From positions 1 to 64,000 of the forward strand of contig JAZNRP010000024.1 in NCBI GenBank assembly GCA_045590755.1: 64,000 nucleotides of DNA, read 5' to 3'. Position numbers and translations under genes: made by a program. Below the pieces are notes generated by a model, which saw nothing but the letters and a program-made list of their open reading frames with translations, searched no databases and was not told the DNA's origin. This DNA comes from SIG565 sp045590755. GTDB taxonomy: Bacteria; Bacillota; Clostridia; Oscillospirales; Acutalibacteraceae. Below are positions 35,372 through 43,606 of the stretch, piece after piece (the first letter of the stretch is position 1; the number at the start of each line of letters is the position of its first letter).

Positions 35372-35372
35372 T

Positions 35373-35741
35373 ATGCCGATAAGCAAAAAACCAAAGCATA
35401 TTTTTGAGCCTACACCGCTTTCTTGCGGACAGGCAGTATTAGCAATGGCCACAGATACCGATATAGAAAAAATCGTCAGTCTGTGCGGCACCTATGCCGA
35501 GACTGACCTTAAAACAATGAAAAACATTTTTTTAAGGTATGGCGTATCGGTGGGTACAAGCAGAATATCGGTAAAAGAAAAATCAGAGCTACCAAAATCA
35601 GCACTATTAAGTCTTGAAACACCGAAATGTTGGCACTGGTCACTTTATATTAACGGTAAATTTTACGACCCTGAGTATGGTGTGCTTGATGATTTTCCGC
35701 CGTCCGCCAGGCGCTATTATTGGGAATTAAATAATATATAA
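35373..35741 (+). CDS. Small C39-like (papain-fold) putative cysteine peptidase
   Basis: A 122-residue protein with PLSCGQAVLAMAT near residue 15-27, resembling the catalytic-Cys region of peptidase C39-like proteins. HWSLYINGKFYDPEYG near 88-103 contains the expected His and a following Asp. It lacks a signal sequence. It starts right after the cyclophilin stop codon, so the two are co-translated. Peptidase activity is inferred; it may be a degenerate binding fold. Confidence 0.65.
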   Translation: MPISKKPKHIFEPTPLSCGQAVLAMATDTDIEKIVSLCGTYAETDLKTMKNIFLRYGVSVGTSRISVKEKSELPKSALLSLETPKCWHWSLYINGKFYDPEYGVLDDFPPSARRYYWELNNI

Positions 35742-35749
35742 TTTTTTGC

Positions 35750-35778
35750 TTGACAAACTAAAGTGTTAGTGGTAGAAT
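35750..35778 (+). promoter_or_regulatory. Promoter of rplU-prp-rpmA
   Basis: Perfect -35 TTGACA (35750-35755), 17-base spacer, -10 TAGAAT (35773-35778), giving a leader of about 83 bases before rplU. Confidence 0.8.
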
Positions 35779-35784
35779 GGTAAA

Positions 35785-35865
35785 GCCGCATATTGTGGGC
35801 TTGTTAAAGTTGCGCTAAAACGCACGCCCAAGGTAGCGAGACTTGAATTAAGGCAGGTGCCAGAA
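35785..35865 (+). ncRNA. Putative ribosomal protein L21 leader
   Basis: The transcribed leader contains nested stems: GGGC ... GCCC enclosing TGCG-CTAAAA-CGCA, flanked by GCCGCA and a purine-rich 3' part ending in GGCAGGTGCC before rplU. Position, size and hairpin layout match the Firmicutes L21 leader used for autogenous control. The match is from memory and was not scored. Confidence 0.55.
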
Positions 35866-35867
35866 AG

Positions 35868-36173
35868 ATGTACGCAATTATTGAAACAGGCGGAAAGCAG
35901 TACCGTGTAGAACCCGGTAGCGTAATTTACGTTGAAAAGCTTGAAGCAAACGAAAATGAAGAGGTTATCTTCGATAAGGTTGTTGCTGTAAAGGACAGAA
36001 CCCTTAAGGTTGGTAAACCTTATGTGAAGGATGCAGTGGTTAAGGGTACCGTTGTAAAGAACGGCAAGGGTAAGAAAATCACAGTTTTCACCTACAAGCC
36101 CAAAAAAGGCTGCGCTCGCAAATTGGGCCACAGACAGCCCTACACCAAAGTACAGATTAACGAAATCGCTTAA
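35868..36173 (+). CDS. rplU: Ribosomal protein L21
   Basis: A 101-residue 50S protein with the standard start MYAIIETGGKQYRVEPG and the C-terminal KPKKGCARKLGHRQPYTKVQI. First gene of rplU-prp-rpmA, the conserved Firmicutes arrangement. A structured leader precedes it. Confidence 0.97.
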   Translation: MYAIIETGGKQYRVEPGSVIYVEKLEANENEEVIFDKVVAVKDRTLKVGKPYVKDAVVKGTVVKNGKGKKITVFTYKPKKGCARKLGHRQPYTKVQINEIA

Positions 36174-36175
36174 TC

Positions 36176-36493
36176 ATGACTTCGGTAAGTTTTTTTTATG
36201 ACGGGGACAACTTGTTCGGTTTTTCCGTCAAGGGTCACAGTACAGTAAACTGTGATGATGAAAATGGTCGACTGGTCTGCTCGGCAATATCGTCGGCAGC
36301 ATATATGGCCGCAAATACTGTAACCGAAATAATAGGCGACAAAGCCGATATAGAGGTTGAAGACGGAAAAATGGTGCTTAAGGTGCTAAACCCGTCGGAC
36401 AAAACGGTTGCGGTGCTTGAAGGCTTCAAGCTTCATATTGAACAGTTGACAGAAGATTACAGCAATTCAATTAAAATAATTTCGGAGGTGTAG
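36176..36493 (+). CDS. prp: Ribosomal-processing cysteine protease Prp
   Basis: A 105-residue protease that removes the N-terminal extension of ribosomal protein L27 before assembly. The catalytic pair is visible as GH (His21) and VCSAIS (Cys35), in the right order and spacing for the YsxB family. It sits between rplU and rpmA, 2 and 4 bases from each. The L27 encoded next carries the expected cleavable leader, so enzyme and substrate match. Confidence 0.95.
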   Translation: MTSVSFFYDGDNLFGFSVKGHSTVNCDDENGRLVCSAISSAAYMAANTVTEIIGDKADIEVEDGKMVLKVLNPSDKTVAVLEGFKLHIEQLTEDYSNSIKIISEV

Positions 36494-36497
36494 ACTT

Positions 36498-36782
36498 GTG
36501 TTAAAGATAAATATTCAGTTATTTGCTCATAAAAAAGGTGTTGGTTCAACCAAGAACGGTCGTGACAGTGAAGCAATACGCCTTGGTGTTAAGCGCGCTG
36601 ATGGTCAGTTTGTTCTCGCAGGTAATATTCTCGTTCGCCAGAGAGGAACCAAAATTCATCCCGGCAATAATGTAGGTATCGGTTCTGACGATACTCTGTT
36701 TGCTTTGATAGACGGTAAGGTTAAATTTGAAAGAGTTGGCCGTGACCGCAAGCAAGTAAGCATTTACGCTGTTGAACAGTAA
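36498..36782 (+). CDS. rpmA: Ribosomal protein L27 with cleavable N-terminal extension
   Basis: A 94-residue 50S protein near the peptidyl-transferase centre. It begins MLKINIQLFA before HKKGVGSTKNGRDSE. The leader matches the Prp cleavage consensus (cut after the Phe in IQLF), as in Staphylococcus and Clostridium. The start is a GTG at 36498 with GGAGGTG upstream; a later start would lose the leader. Third gene of rplU-prp-rpmA. Confidence 0.97.
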   Translation: MLKINIQLFAHKKGVGSTKNGRDSEAIRLGVKRADGQFVLAGNILVRQRGTKIHPGNNVGIGSDDTLFALIDGKVKFERVGRDRKQVSIYAVEQ

Positions 36783-36790
36783 GTAAAATG

Positions 36791-36817
36791 AAGGCTCGGG
36801 TATACCCCGAGCCTTTT
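36791..36817 (+). terminator. Intrinsic terminator after rpmA
   Basis: AAGGCTCGGG (36791-36800), a 5-base loop and CCCGAGCCTT followed by a T run, 9 bases after rpmA. Confidence 0.88.
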
Positions 36818-36840
36818 TTAAGTTATTAAGGAGTAGTTTT

Positions 36841-38115
36841 ATGTTTGTTGATGTAGCAAAAATACATCTTAAGGCCGGTAACGGCGGTAACGGTGCGGCA
36901 ACCTTTCACCGCGAAAAATATGTAGCATCGGGCGGTCCCGATGGAGGAGACGGCGGTAAAGGCGGTAGCATTATTTTTGTTGTAGATGATAATTTGTCAA
37001 CCTTGGCAGATTTCAGATATAAACGCAAATATGTAGCCGAAGACGGCGGTAAGGGCGGAGCCTGTCGCTGTACGGGTAAAAGTGCACCCAATTTAGTTGT
37101 TAAGGTACCGCGCGGCACTCTTATTAAGGATGAAAACAGCGGCCGCATAATAGCCGATATTTCGGGAGATGAGCCTACCGTAATTGCCAAAGGCGGCAAC
37201 GGCGGATGGGGAAACTGTCATTTTGCAAGCGCCACTAGACAAATACCGCGTTTTGCAAACGACGGCCAAAAGGGCGAAGAGCTTGATGTAATTCTTGAAC
37301 TTAAATTGTTGGCAGATGTAGGACTTATCGGTTTTCCAAATGTAGGTAAATCAACTCTTGTATCGGTTGTAAGCGAAGCAAAGCCGAAAATTGCGAACTA
37401 TCACTTTACCACCTTAACACCCGTTTTAGGTGTTGTAAGAATCGATGAAGGAACATCCTTTGTTATGGCAGATATTCCGGGTCTTATTGAAGGGGCGGGA
37501 GAAGGTGTAGGGCTCGGACACGAGTTTTTGCGCCATGTTGATAGATGCAGACTTCTTTTGCATGTACTCGATGTATCGGGTAGTGAAGGCAGAGACCCAA
37601 TAGAAGATTTCGAAAAAATCAATAACGAGCTTCGTGTTTTCAGTGAAGATTTAAGCCAGCGTCCGCAGATTGTTGTGGGTAATAAGTGCGACCTTTTAGA
37701 TGAAGAAGAAATACAAAGAATAGCTAAGTATTTCACTGATAAGGGCTATGCTTTCTTTCCCATTATGGCGGCTATTGCCGAAGGCACAAGGGAGCTTGTA
37801 AATTATGTTGCAAGTGAGCTTGAAAAGCTGCCCCCCATTAAACAGTATGAGTCTGAAATAGTTGAAGAAGAAATTATCACAGTAAGACCTAAGCAAACAT
37901 TTACAGTTAATGTGCGTGACGGTATTTACTATGTTGACGATGCCGACTGGGTTGACGATATTATGAATAAGGTCGACCCCGATGACTATGAGTCGCTTCA
38001 GTATTTTGAACGCGCTCTCCGTAGTAGTGGTATTATAAAGGCACTTGAAAACGCAGGTATTGAAGAGGGTGATACCGTAAGCGTTTGCGGTGTTGAGTTT
38101 GACTATATTCCATAA
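36841..38115 (+). CDS. obg: Obg GTPase
   Basis: A 424-residue ribosome-assembly and stress GTPase. A glycine-rich Obg fold is N-terminal (about 1-158; KAGNGGNGAATFHREKYV). The G domain starts with the Walker A GFPNVGKST (about 166) and includes DIPGLIEGA, NKCD and SALIE-region equivalents. A C-terminal OCT domain (about 350-424) completes it. It follows rpmA after a terminator, so it may have its own promoter, and abuts mrnC. Confidence 0.96.
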   Translation: MFVDVAKIHLKAGNGGNGAATFHREKYVASGGPDGGDGGKGGSIIFVVDDNLSTLADFRYKRKYVAEDGGKGGACRCTGKSAPNLVVKVPRGTLIKDENSGRIIADISGDEPTVIAKGGNGGWGNCHFASATRQIPRFANDGQKGEELDVILELKLLADVGLIGFPNVGKSTLVSVVSEAKPKIANYHFTTLTPVLGVVRIDEGTSFVMADIPGLIEGAGEGVGLGHEFLRHVDRCRLLLHVLDVSGSEGRDPIEDFEKINNELRVFSEDLSQRPQIVVGNKCDLLDEEEIQRIAKYFTDKGYAFFPIMAAIAEGTRELVNYVASELEKLPPIKQYESEIVEEEIITVRPKQTFTVNVRDGIYYVDDADWVDDIMNKVDPDDYESLQYFERALRSSGIIKALENAGIEEGDTVSVCGVEFDYIP

Positions 38116-38126
38116 AGGTGTATATT

Positions 38127-38507
38127 ATGAATGCAGATTTATTGAATCCATCGGTTTTAGCCTTCGTGGGTGACGGTGTTTACGGCTTGTGTGTAAGGGA
38201 AAAATTAGCCGAAATCAACCGCCGTTCAGGCGACCTTCATTCGCTTTCGGTGCAGTATGTAAAGGCGTCGGCTCAGGCAAAAGCGTTTAAAATAATATCG
38301 GAAGATTTGACCGAGCATGAAATGTCAGTGTTCAAACGCGGCAGAAATTTCCATACAGCCAATACACCAAAAAGTTCTACTAAGGAAGAGTATCATTTGG
38401 CTACGGGGCTTGAAAGCTTGTTCGGTTATCTTTATCTTGCGGGTGAGCGAACAAGACTTAAAGAATTATTTAATAAAATATGGGAAAACCTAACCTTAGA
38501 ACAGTAG
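38127..38507 (+). CDS. mrnC: Mini-ribonuclease III
   Basis: A 126-residue RNase III catalytic domain without a dsRNA-binding domain, which matures 23S rRNA in Firmicutes. VLAFVGDGVYGLCVR near residue 10 keeps the catalytic Asp, and EEYHLATGLESLFGYLYLAG near 88 keeps the C-terminal Glu. The ATG at 38127 follows AAAGG at good spacing; a GTG at 38118 overlaps that site and is rejected. It starts 12 bases after obg. Confidence 0.92.
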   Translation: MNADLLNPSVLAFVGDGVYGLCVREKLAEINRRSGDLHSLSVQYVKASAQAKAFKIISEDLTEHEMSVFKRGRNFHTANTPKSSTKEEYHLATGLESLFGYLYLAGERTRLKELFNKIWENLTLEQ

Positions 38508-38524
38508 TTTTAAGGCGGGGTAGA

Positions 38525-39376
38525 ATGAAAAAACTAAAAAGCGTGTATATAGTGGATTTTTTAATCTGGCTTGTGGGCAGTGCGATATATGCCGCAGCCG
38601 TCACTGTGTTTTTAACACCAAACGAAATTTCCCCGGGCGGTTTTACGGGAATTGCAACGGTGTTAAACTTCCTGACGGGTGTATCGGCCGGTACAATACT
38701 TTTTTTGCTTAATATACCGCTTTTAATTTTGCAGTATATAAAATTCGGCGGCGGTTTTGTAGTTAAAACCACCGCCGCTACTTTTTTGGTATCGTTTTGG
38801 CTTAATATAACCGAAAAAATTTTACCTAAAATAGTAATTGACGGTGTTCTTGCCGCGGTTTTCGGCGGTATATTATCGGGATTTGGTTTAAGTATAATTT
38901 TTCTTCGCGGTGCATCAACCGGCGGGGTAGATGTTATAGCAAAATTAATAAACAATAAATACCGACATATCTCAATAGGCAGAGTGATTTTGTTTTCGGA
39001 TTTTGCGGTTATTGGTTTAAATGCGCTTGTCCACCGCAATATAGAAAGTGCGCTTTATTCGCTTATATCAATTTATGCCGCAACCAAAATTATAGATAGT
39101 ATAATTTACGGCGCCGATAGGGGCAAGTTAGTGCTTGTAATTACCGAAAAGGGCGCAGAGATTACAGACCTTATCTTTGAGAAACTTTATCGCGGTGTAA
39201 CGGTATTAAACGGTGTTGGCGGCTATACAAAGAAAGAAAAAAATGTGCTTTTGTGTGCTGTGCGAATACACGAAGTAGCCACTCTTCATAAAATAATTTT
39301 AGACACCGATAAAAACGCATTTATTCTTGTGGCCGATGTTGGTGAAATATTGGGTGAAGGCTTTAAAATCAGTTGA
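38525..39376 (+). CDS. YitT-family membrane protein (DUF161/DUF2179)
   Basis: A 283-residue protein: about five to six membrane helices (10-180) with the family motif LTPNEISPGGFTGIA and FLRGASTGGVDVIAKLIN. A cytoplasmic DUF2179 domain follows (about 205-280; LYRGVTVLNGVGGYTKKEKN). Function is unknown; some relatives have been linked to transport. The start at 38525 is preferred because an earlier ATG at 38480 lies inside mrnC. The spacing to its purine-rich site is short. Confidence 0.88.
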   Translation: MKKLKSVYIVDFLIWLVGSAIYAAAVTVFLTPNEISPGGFTGIATVLNFLTGVSAGTILFLLNIPLLILQYIKFGGGFVVKTTAATFLVSFWLNITEKILPKIVIDGVLAAVFGGILSGFGLSIIFLRGASTGGVDVIAKLINNKYRHISIGRVILFSDFAVIGLNALVHRNIESALYSLISIYAATKIIDSIIYGADRGKLVLVITEKGAEITDLIFEKLYRGVTVLNGVGGYTKKEKNVLLCAVRIHEVATLHKIILDTDKNAFILVADVGEILGEGFKIS

Positions 39377-39400
39377 TTTTTTCACCGTATATGGTATAAT
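39373..39400 (+). promoter_or_regulatory. Promoter of dut
   Basis: -35 TTGATT (39373-39378, overlapping the preceding stop codon), 16-base spacer, -10 TATAAT (39395-39400). Confidence 0.65.
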
Positions 39401-39435
39401 AAATTTGTAAAATTAAGGAAAGGAAATGTCTGTTT

Positions 39436-39876
39436 ATGAATACTGTAAAGGTTAAAAAATTAGATGAAAATGCTGTTATTCCAACATATGGCTCATCTTT
39501 TGCCGCAGGCGCGGATTTGTATGCCTGTAACAGTGAAGAAATAACCATAAATCCGGGTGAGACTGTAATGATTCATACGGGAATTGCTCTGGAAATACCC
39601 GAAGGCTTTGCAGGCCTTGTGTATGCAAGAAGCGGTATAGCATCAAAACGCGGTTTAGCGCCGGCAAATAAGGTTGGCGTAATTGATTCGGACTATCGCG
39701 GTGAAATTATGGTAGCGCTCCATAACCATTCGGGTGTGGCACAGTCGGTAGCGGCAGGCGAACGGGTAGCGCAGCTTGTTATCACACCCTACTTAACGGC
39801 AGATTTTGTACTGAGTGATACACTCGAAGATACCGTCAGGGGAGAAGGCGGCTTCGGCTCAACAGGTAAAAAATAA
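39436..39876 (+). CDS. dut: dUTP diphosphatase
   Basis: A 146-residue trimeric dUTPase that hydrolyses dUTP to dUMP, keeping uracil out of DNA. Conserved motifs run in order: AGADLYA, the GLVYARSGIASKRGL block, NKVGVIDSDYRGE with the catalytic Asp, GERVAQLVI, and the glycine-rich C-terminal GEGGFGSTG that closes over the active site. Confidence 0.97.
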   Translation: MNTVKVKKLDENAVIPTYGSSFAAGADLYACNSEEITINPGETVMIHTGIALEIPEGFAGLVYARSGIASKRGLAPANKVGVIDSDYRGEIMVALHNHSGVAQSVAAGERVAQLVITPYLTADFVLSDTLEDTVRGEGGFGSTGKK

Positions 39877-39881
39877 TTAAC

Positions 39882-39910
39882 TTTACATTTTAAAAAAATA
39901 ATGATATTAT
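39882..39910 (+). promoter_or_regulatory. Promoter of the PfkB sugar kinase gene
   Basis: -35 TTTACA (39882-39887), 17-base spacer, -10 TATTAT (39905-39910). A second overlapping TATAAT starts at 39908 but has a 20-base spacing. Confidence 0.55.
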
Positions 39911-39943
39911 AATTATGTAATATACATAAAGGAGTTTTAACTT

Positions 39944-40966
39944 ATGGCAAAGATTGTTACTTTCGGCGAAATTATGTTAAGATTAGCCCCTAACGGCTAC
40001 TACCGTTTCTTCCAGAACGACCAGATGCAAGCAACCTTCGGCGGCGGCGAAGCCAATGTTGCAGTTTCCCTTGCAAACTATGGTATGGACAGTGTTTATG
40101 TAACAAAATTACCTAAGCATGCTATCGGACAGGCGGCAGTTAATTCGCTTCGTAGCTTTGGCGTAGATACAAGCAAAATCGTTCGTGGCGGTGAGCGTGT
40201 AGGTATCTACTATCTTGAAAAGGGTGCCTCACAGCGTGGTAGCGTGTGTATCTATGACCGCGCTTATTCTGCAATTCAGATGGCAGACCCGACTGATTTT
40301 GATTGGGACAGCATTTTTGAAGGCGCAGACTGGTTCCACTTTACAGGAATTACCCCTGCTCTTGGCGCTAATTTGGTGGAAATTTGTAAAGAAGCTTGTA
40401 TTGCCGCTAAAAAGAGAAATGTTAAAATTTCCTGCGACCTAAACTATCGCGGTAAGCTCTGGACAAGAGATGAAGCAAGGGCTGCAATGACTGAGCTTTG
40501 CAAGTATGTTGATGTTTGCATTTCCAACGAAGAAGATGCAAAGGATGTATTCGGTATTGAAGCTGAAAACACCGATATTTACGGTGGTAAGCTTGACCAC
40601 GAAGGCTATAAGTCGGTTGCTAAACAGCTTATGGACACCTTCAATTTTGAAAAGGTTGCAATAACTCTCCGTTCTTCCATATCAGCTAACGATAATGACT
40701 GGGCGGCAATGCTTTATGACGGTGAAAACTACTGCTTCTCAAAGACATATCATCTGCATATCGTTGACCGCGTTGGCGGTGGCGATAGCTTCGGCGGCGG
40801 TTTGATTTATGCTCTCCTTTCGGGCAAGAGCACTCAAGAAGCTGTAGAATTTGCAGTTGCAGCTTCAGCCCTTAAGCACGCAGTTGAAGGCGACTATAAC
40901 AGAGTAAGTGTTGCTGAAGTTGAAAAATTAGCAGGCGGCGACGGTTCAGGAAGAGTACAAAGATAA
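39944..40966 (+). CDS. PfkB-family sugar kinase, probably 2-keto-3-deoxygluconate kinase
   Basis: A 340-residue ribokinase-fold enzyme. The N-terminus KIVTFGEIMLRLAP and GGGEANVAVSLANYG match the KdgK subgroup. The C-terminal signature VDRVGGGDSFGGGLIYALL has the catalytic Asp and anion hole. KdgK phosphorylates KDG in uronate or pectin breakdown. No eda or kdu gene lies beside it, so the substrate is an inference from subgroup motifs. AAGGAG precedes the ATG, and it is monocistronic. Confidence 0.82.
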   Translation: MAKIVTFGEIMLRLAPNGYYRFFQNDQMQATFGGGEANVAVSLANYGMDSVYVTKLPKHAIGQAAVNSLRSFGVDTSKIVRGGERVGIYYLEKGASQRGSVCIYDRAYSAIQMADPTDFDWDSIFEGADWFHFTGITPALGANLVEICKEACIAAKKRNVKISCDLNYRGKLWTRDEARAAMTELCKYVDVCISNEEDAKDVFGIEAENTDIYGGKLDHEGYKSVAKQLMDTFNFEKVAITLRSSISANDNDWAAMLYDGENYCFSKTYHLHIVDRVGGGDSFGGGLIYALLSGKSTQEAVEFAVAASALKHAVEGDYNRVSVAEVEKLAGGDGSGRVQR

Positions 40967-40980
40967 TTAAATTAAGATAA

Positions 40981-41017
40981 AAAAGGACAGTATGGCATCG
41001 CCATACTGTCCTTTTTT
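40981..41017. terminator. Terminator between convergent kinase and NSS genes
   Basis: A 16-bp perfect stem AAAAGGACAGTATGGC with a 3-base loop, followed by a T run. It can serve both directions. Confidence 0.92.
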
Positions 41018-41032
41018 ATTTGAATGTAAGTT

Positions 41033-42412
41033 TTATATACTTATCCAACCAAACACACTTGCAATAGAACTAAAGAGAATAATTGCCATACAAATAGGTG
41101 CTAAATATTTTATAAAGAAGCAATAAAGTTTTTCTCTTTTGAATTTACTTGATAATTTAACCTCGTTTGTTACCGTTTTAAGACCTGCCGAGAAGATTAT
41201 CAGTAGGCAGGTGCAAAGCGCCGAAATCGGCATAAGTACCGAGTTTGTGATAAAGTCGAAGAAATCAAGTGCGCCCATACCGAGAATTTTAATAAAGTCA
41301 AGTACATTAAAGCCAAGGGTTGTTACAGTACCGAGTACAACTATTATTAAGGTGGCGGCAACAGTACTTTTAATCCTTCCCCAACCAAGCTCATCCTGGA
41401 ATGTGGCTACAGTTGTTTCTACAAGAGAAATTGAGCTTGTAAGCGCCGCAAAGAATACTAAAACGAAGAAAACAATACCAACCGCAGTACCAAAGCCCAT
41501 ACTTTCGAAGACCTTTGGAATTGTTATAAACATAAGCGACGGACCTGCATTGAGCGCATCGGGATTACCACCCGAAAAAGCAAACACAGCAGGGATTATC
41601 ATAAGTCCCGCAAGTACTGCTATTGCAGTATCAAAAACTTCAATCTGTGTGGTGGTTTTTTCTATATCCGCGTCTTTGTTAAGATAAGAGCCATAGGTAT
41701 AAAGAATACCCATTGCGATTGACAGGGAATAGAACATCTGACCGAGCGCGGCCACCACCGTCATAATTGAGAAATTGCTGAAATTAGGAATAAGGAAGTA
41801 TTTTACACCGCTCAATGCACCGGGAAGCGTCATAGAATATATCGCAACAGCTACCGCAAGTACTACAAGAATGGGCATAACTATTTTTGATACAAGCTCT
41901 ATACCGTTTTTAACACCGAATACAACAACAAGAACGGTTGCCGCGGCAAAAATTAAAAACCATATCTCTGTCTGAACGGGGTTTGCCAAAAATCCCGAAA
42001 AATAATTATCGTCTGCCAAAGCGGTACTACCGCCTTTGCAATACTCAAACAAATATTTAAGCACCCAACCGCCTATAGTACAGTAGTACGGCATAATAAG
42101 CATAGGTATAATAGCATTAATCCAACCGCCGAATTTATGGGTTAGTTTATTACCGAAGGTCTTAAAAGCACTTATAGGACTTTTGCCCGTAAATCTGCCA
42201 AGAGCCGTTTCGGAAACAATCATTGAATAACCGAAGGTAAGCGTCAAAATTAAATATACAAGTAGGAACATACCGCCGCCGTATTTTGCAGCAAGGTACG
42301 GAAAGCGCCATATATTGCCAAGCCCCACCGCAGAGCCTGCAACGGCAAGTACATAGCCTAGTTTACTCGAAAAAGAACTTCGTTCTGTGCCAACTTTTTT
42401 ATTACCCATCAT
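41033..42412 (-). CDS. Sodium-dependent transporter, NSS family
   Basis: A 459-residue LeuT-fold transporter with about 11-12 helices. The N-terminal SKLGYVLAVAGSAVGLGNIWRFPYLA (quoted in part) is the family hallmark, with unwound-helix Gly and sodium-site residues. Prokaryotic members import amino acids or similar solutes with Na+. The substrate is not predictable here. It is monocistronic and divergent from capE. Confidence 0.93.
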   Translation of the reverse strand: MMGNKKVGTERSSFSSKLGYVLAVAGSAVGLGNIWRFPYLAAKYGGGMFLLVYLILTLTFGYSMIVSETALGRFTGKSPISAFKTFGNKLTHKFGGWINAIIPMLIMPYYCTIGGWVLKYLFEYCKGGSTALADDNYFSGFLANPVQTEIWFLIFAAATVLVVVFGVKNGIELVSKIVMPILVVLAVAVAIYSMTLPGALSGVKYFLIPNFSNFSIMTVVAALGQMFYSLSIAMGILYTYGSYLNKDADIEKTTTQIEVFDTAIAVLAGLMIIPAVFAFSGGNPDALNAGPSLMFITIPKVFESMGFGTAVGIVFFVLVFFAALTSSISLVETTVATFQDELGWGRIKSTVAATLIIVVLGTVTTLGFNVLDFIKILGMGALDFFDFITNSVLMPISALCTCLLIIFSAGLKTVTNEVKLSSKFKREKLYCFFIKYLAPICMAIILFSSIASVFGWISI

Positions 42413-42506
42413 AAAACCCCTAAATCATTATAGAATAAAAACATTTTACCATTAAACGCCAATATTTTCAATACAAATATTTACAAAAGGATGCTATAAT
42501 CTGCGA

Positions 42507-42535
42507 TTGACTTTAATTGTTATTAGTATTATAAT
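42507..42535 (+). promoter_or_regulatory. Promoter of the capEFG operon
   Basis: -35 TTGACT (42507-42512), 17-base spacer, perfect -10 TATAAT (42530-42535), 32 bases before the capE start. Confidence 0.7.
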
Positions 42536-42567
42536 AAATATAAGTATATCTATTTGAGGTGTTAAAA

Positions 42568-43605
42568 ATGTCGCATTTCAAAAACAAAACTTTACTTATT
42601 ACGGGCGGTACGGGTTCGTTTGGAAACGCCGTGCTTAATAGGTTTTTGAAAACCGATATCGGCGAAATCCGTATATTCTCGCGTGACGAGAAAAAACAGG
42701 ACGATATGCGCCACGAGTTTCAGGCAAAAATGCCCGATGTTGCCGACAAAATTAAGTTTTTTATAGGTGATGTACGCGATTTGCACAGTGTTAAAAACGC
42801 TATGCATGGGGTTGATTACATATTTCATGCCGCCGCACTCAAGCAGGTACCGTCGTGTGAGTTTTTTCCTATGGAAGCAGTTCGGACCAATGTAATAGGT
42901 ACAGATAATGTGCTTACTGCCGCTATTGATGAAGGCGTTAAGTCGGTAATATGCCTATCAACCGATAAAGCGGCATACCCCGTAAATGCTATGGGAATTA
43001 CCAAAGCGCTTGAAGAAAGGGTAGCGGTAGCAAAATCAAGGAACACCGATAACACAAAAATTTGTTGCACACGCTACGGTAATGTTATGTGCTCGCGCGG
43101 TAGTGTTATTCCACTTTGGATTGAACAGATTAAAGCGGGTAACCCCATTACTATTACAGAACCGAGCATGACAAGATTTATTATGAGTCTTGACGAAGCG
43201 GTTGACCTTGTTCTGTTTGCCTTCGAAAACGGTATAAACGGTGATATTTTAGTGCAAAAGGCACCCGCCTGCACCATTGAAACCTTGGCTAAAGCAGTTA
43301 CAGAGTTGTTTAATAGTAATACCGAAATCAAGGTCATCGGTATACGCCACGGCGAAAAGCTTTACGAAACGCTGCTTACTAATGAAGAATGCGCAAGTGC
43401 CATTGATATGGGTGAATTCTATCGTGTTCCGTCAGATAACCGCGGACTCAACTATGATAAATATTTCAAGGATGGCGATACTACCCGTAACCCGTTATCA
43501 GAATTCAATTCTAACAATACAGAGCTTTTGAATGTAGAACAGGTTAAGGAAAAGCTTTTGTCACTTGAATTTATTCGTGAAGAACTCGCCGCATTGGAGA
43601 AATAA
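42568..43605 (+). CDS. capE: UDP-GlcNAc 4,6-dehydratase/5-epimerase (CapE type)
   Basis: A 345-residue extended SDR enzyme of the FlaA1/CapE group, which converts UDP-GlcNAc to a 4-keto-6-deoxy-L-arabino sugar. TGGTGSFG at the N-terminus binds NADP. HAAALKQVPSCE and STDKAAYPVNAMGITKALEE show the FlaA1-type active site, in which Met replaces the usual SDR Tyr. The start at 42568 follows GAGGTG; a GTG at 42559 overlaps that site. First step of UDP-N-acetyl-L-fucosamine synthesis, with capF and capG adjacent. Confidence 0.9.
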   Translation: MSHFKNKTLLITGGTGSFGNAVLNRFLKTDIGEIRIFSRDEKKQDDMRHEFQAKMPDVADKIKFFIGDVRDLHSVKNAMHGVDYIFHAAALKQVPSCEFFPMEAVRTNVIGTDNVLTAAIDEGVKSVICLSTDKAAYPVNAMGITKALEERVAVAKSRNTDNTKICCTRYGNVMCSRGSVIPLWIEQIKAGNPITITEPSMTRFIMSLDEAVDLVLFAFENGINGDILVQKAPACTIETLAKAVTELFNSNTEIKVIGIRHGEKLYETLLTNEECASAIDMGEFYRVPSDNRGLNYDKYFKDGDTTRNPLSEFNSNNTELLNVEQVKEKLLSLEFIREELAALEK

Positions 43606-43606
43606 A

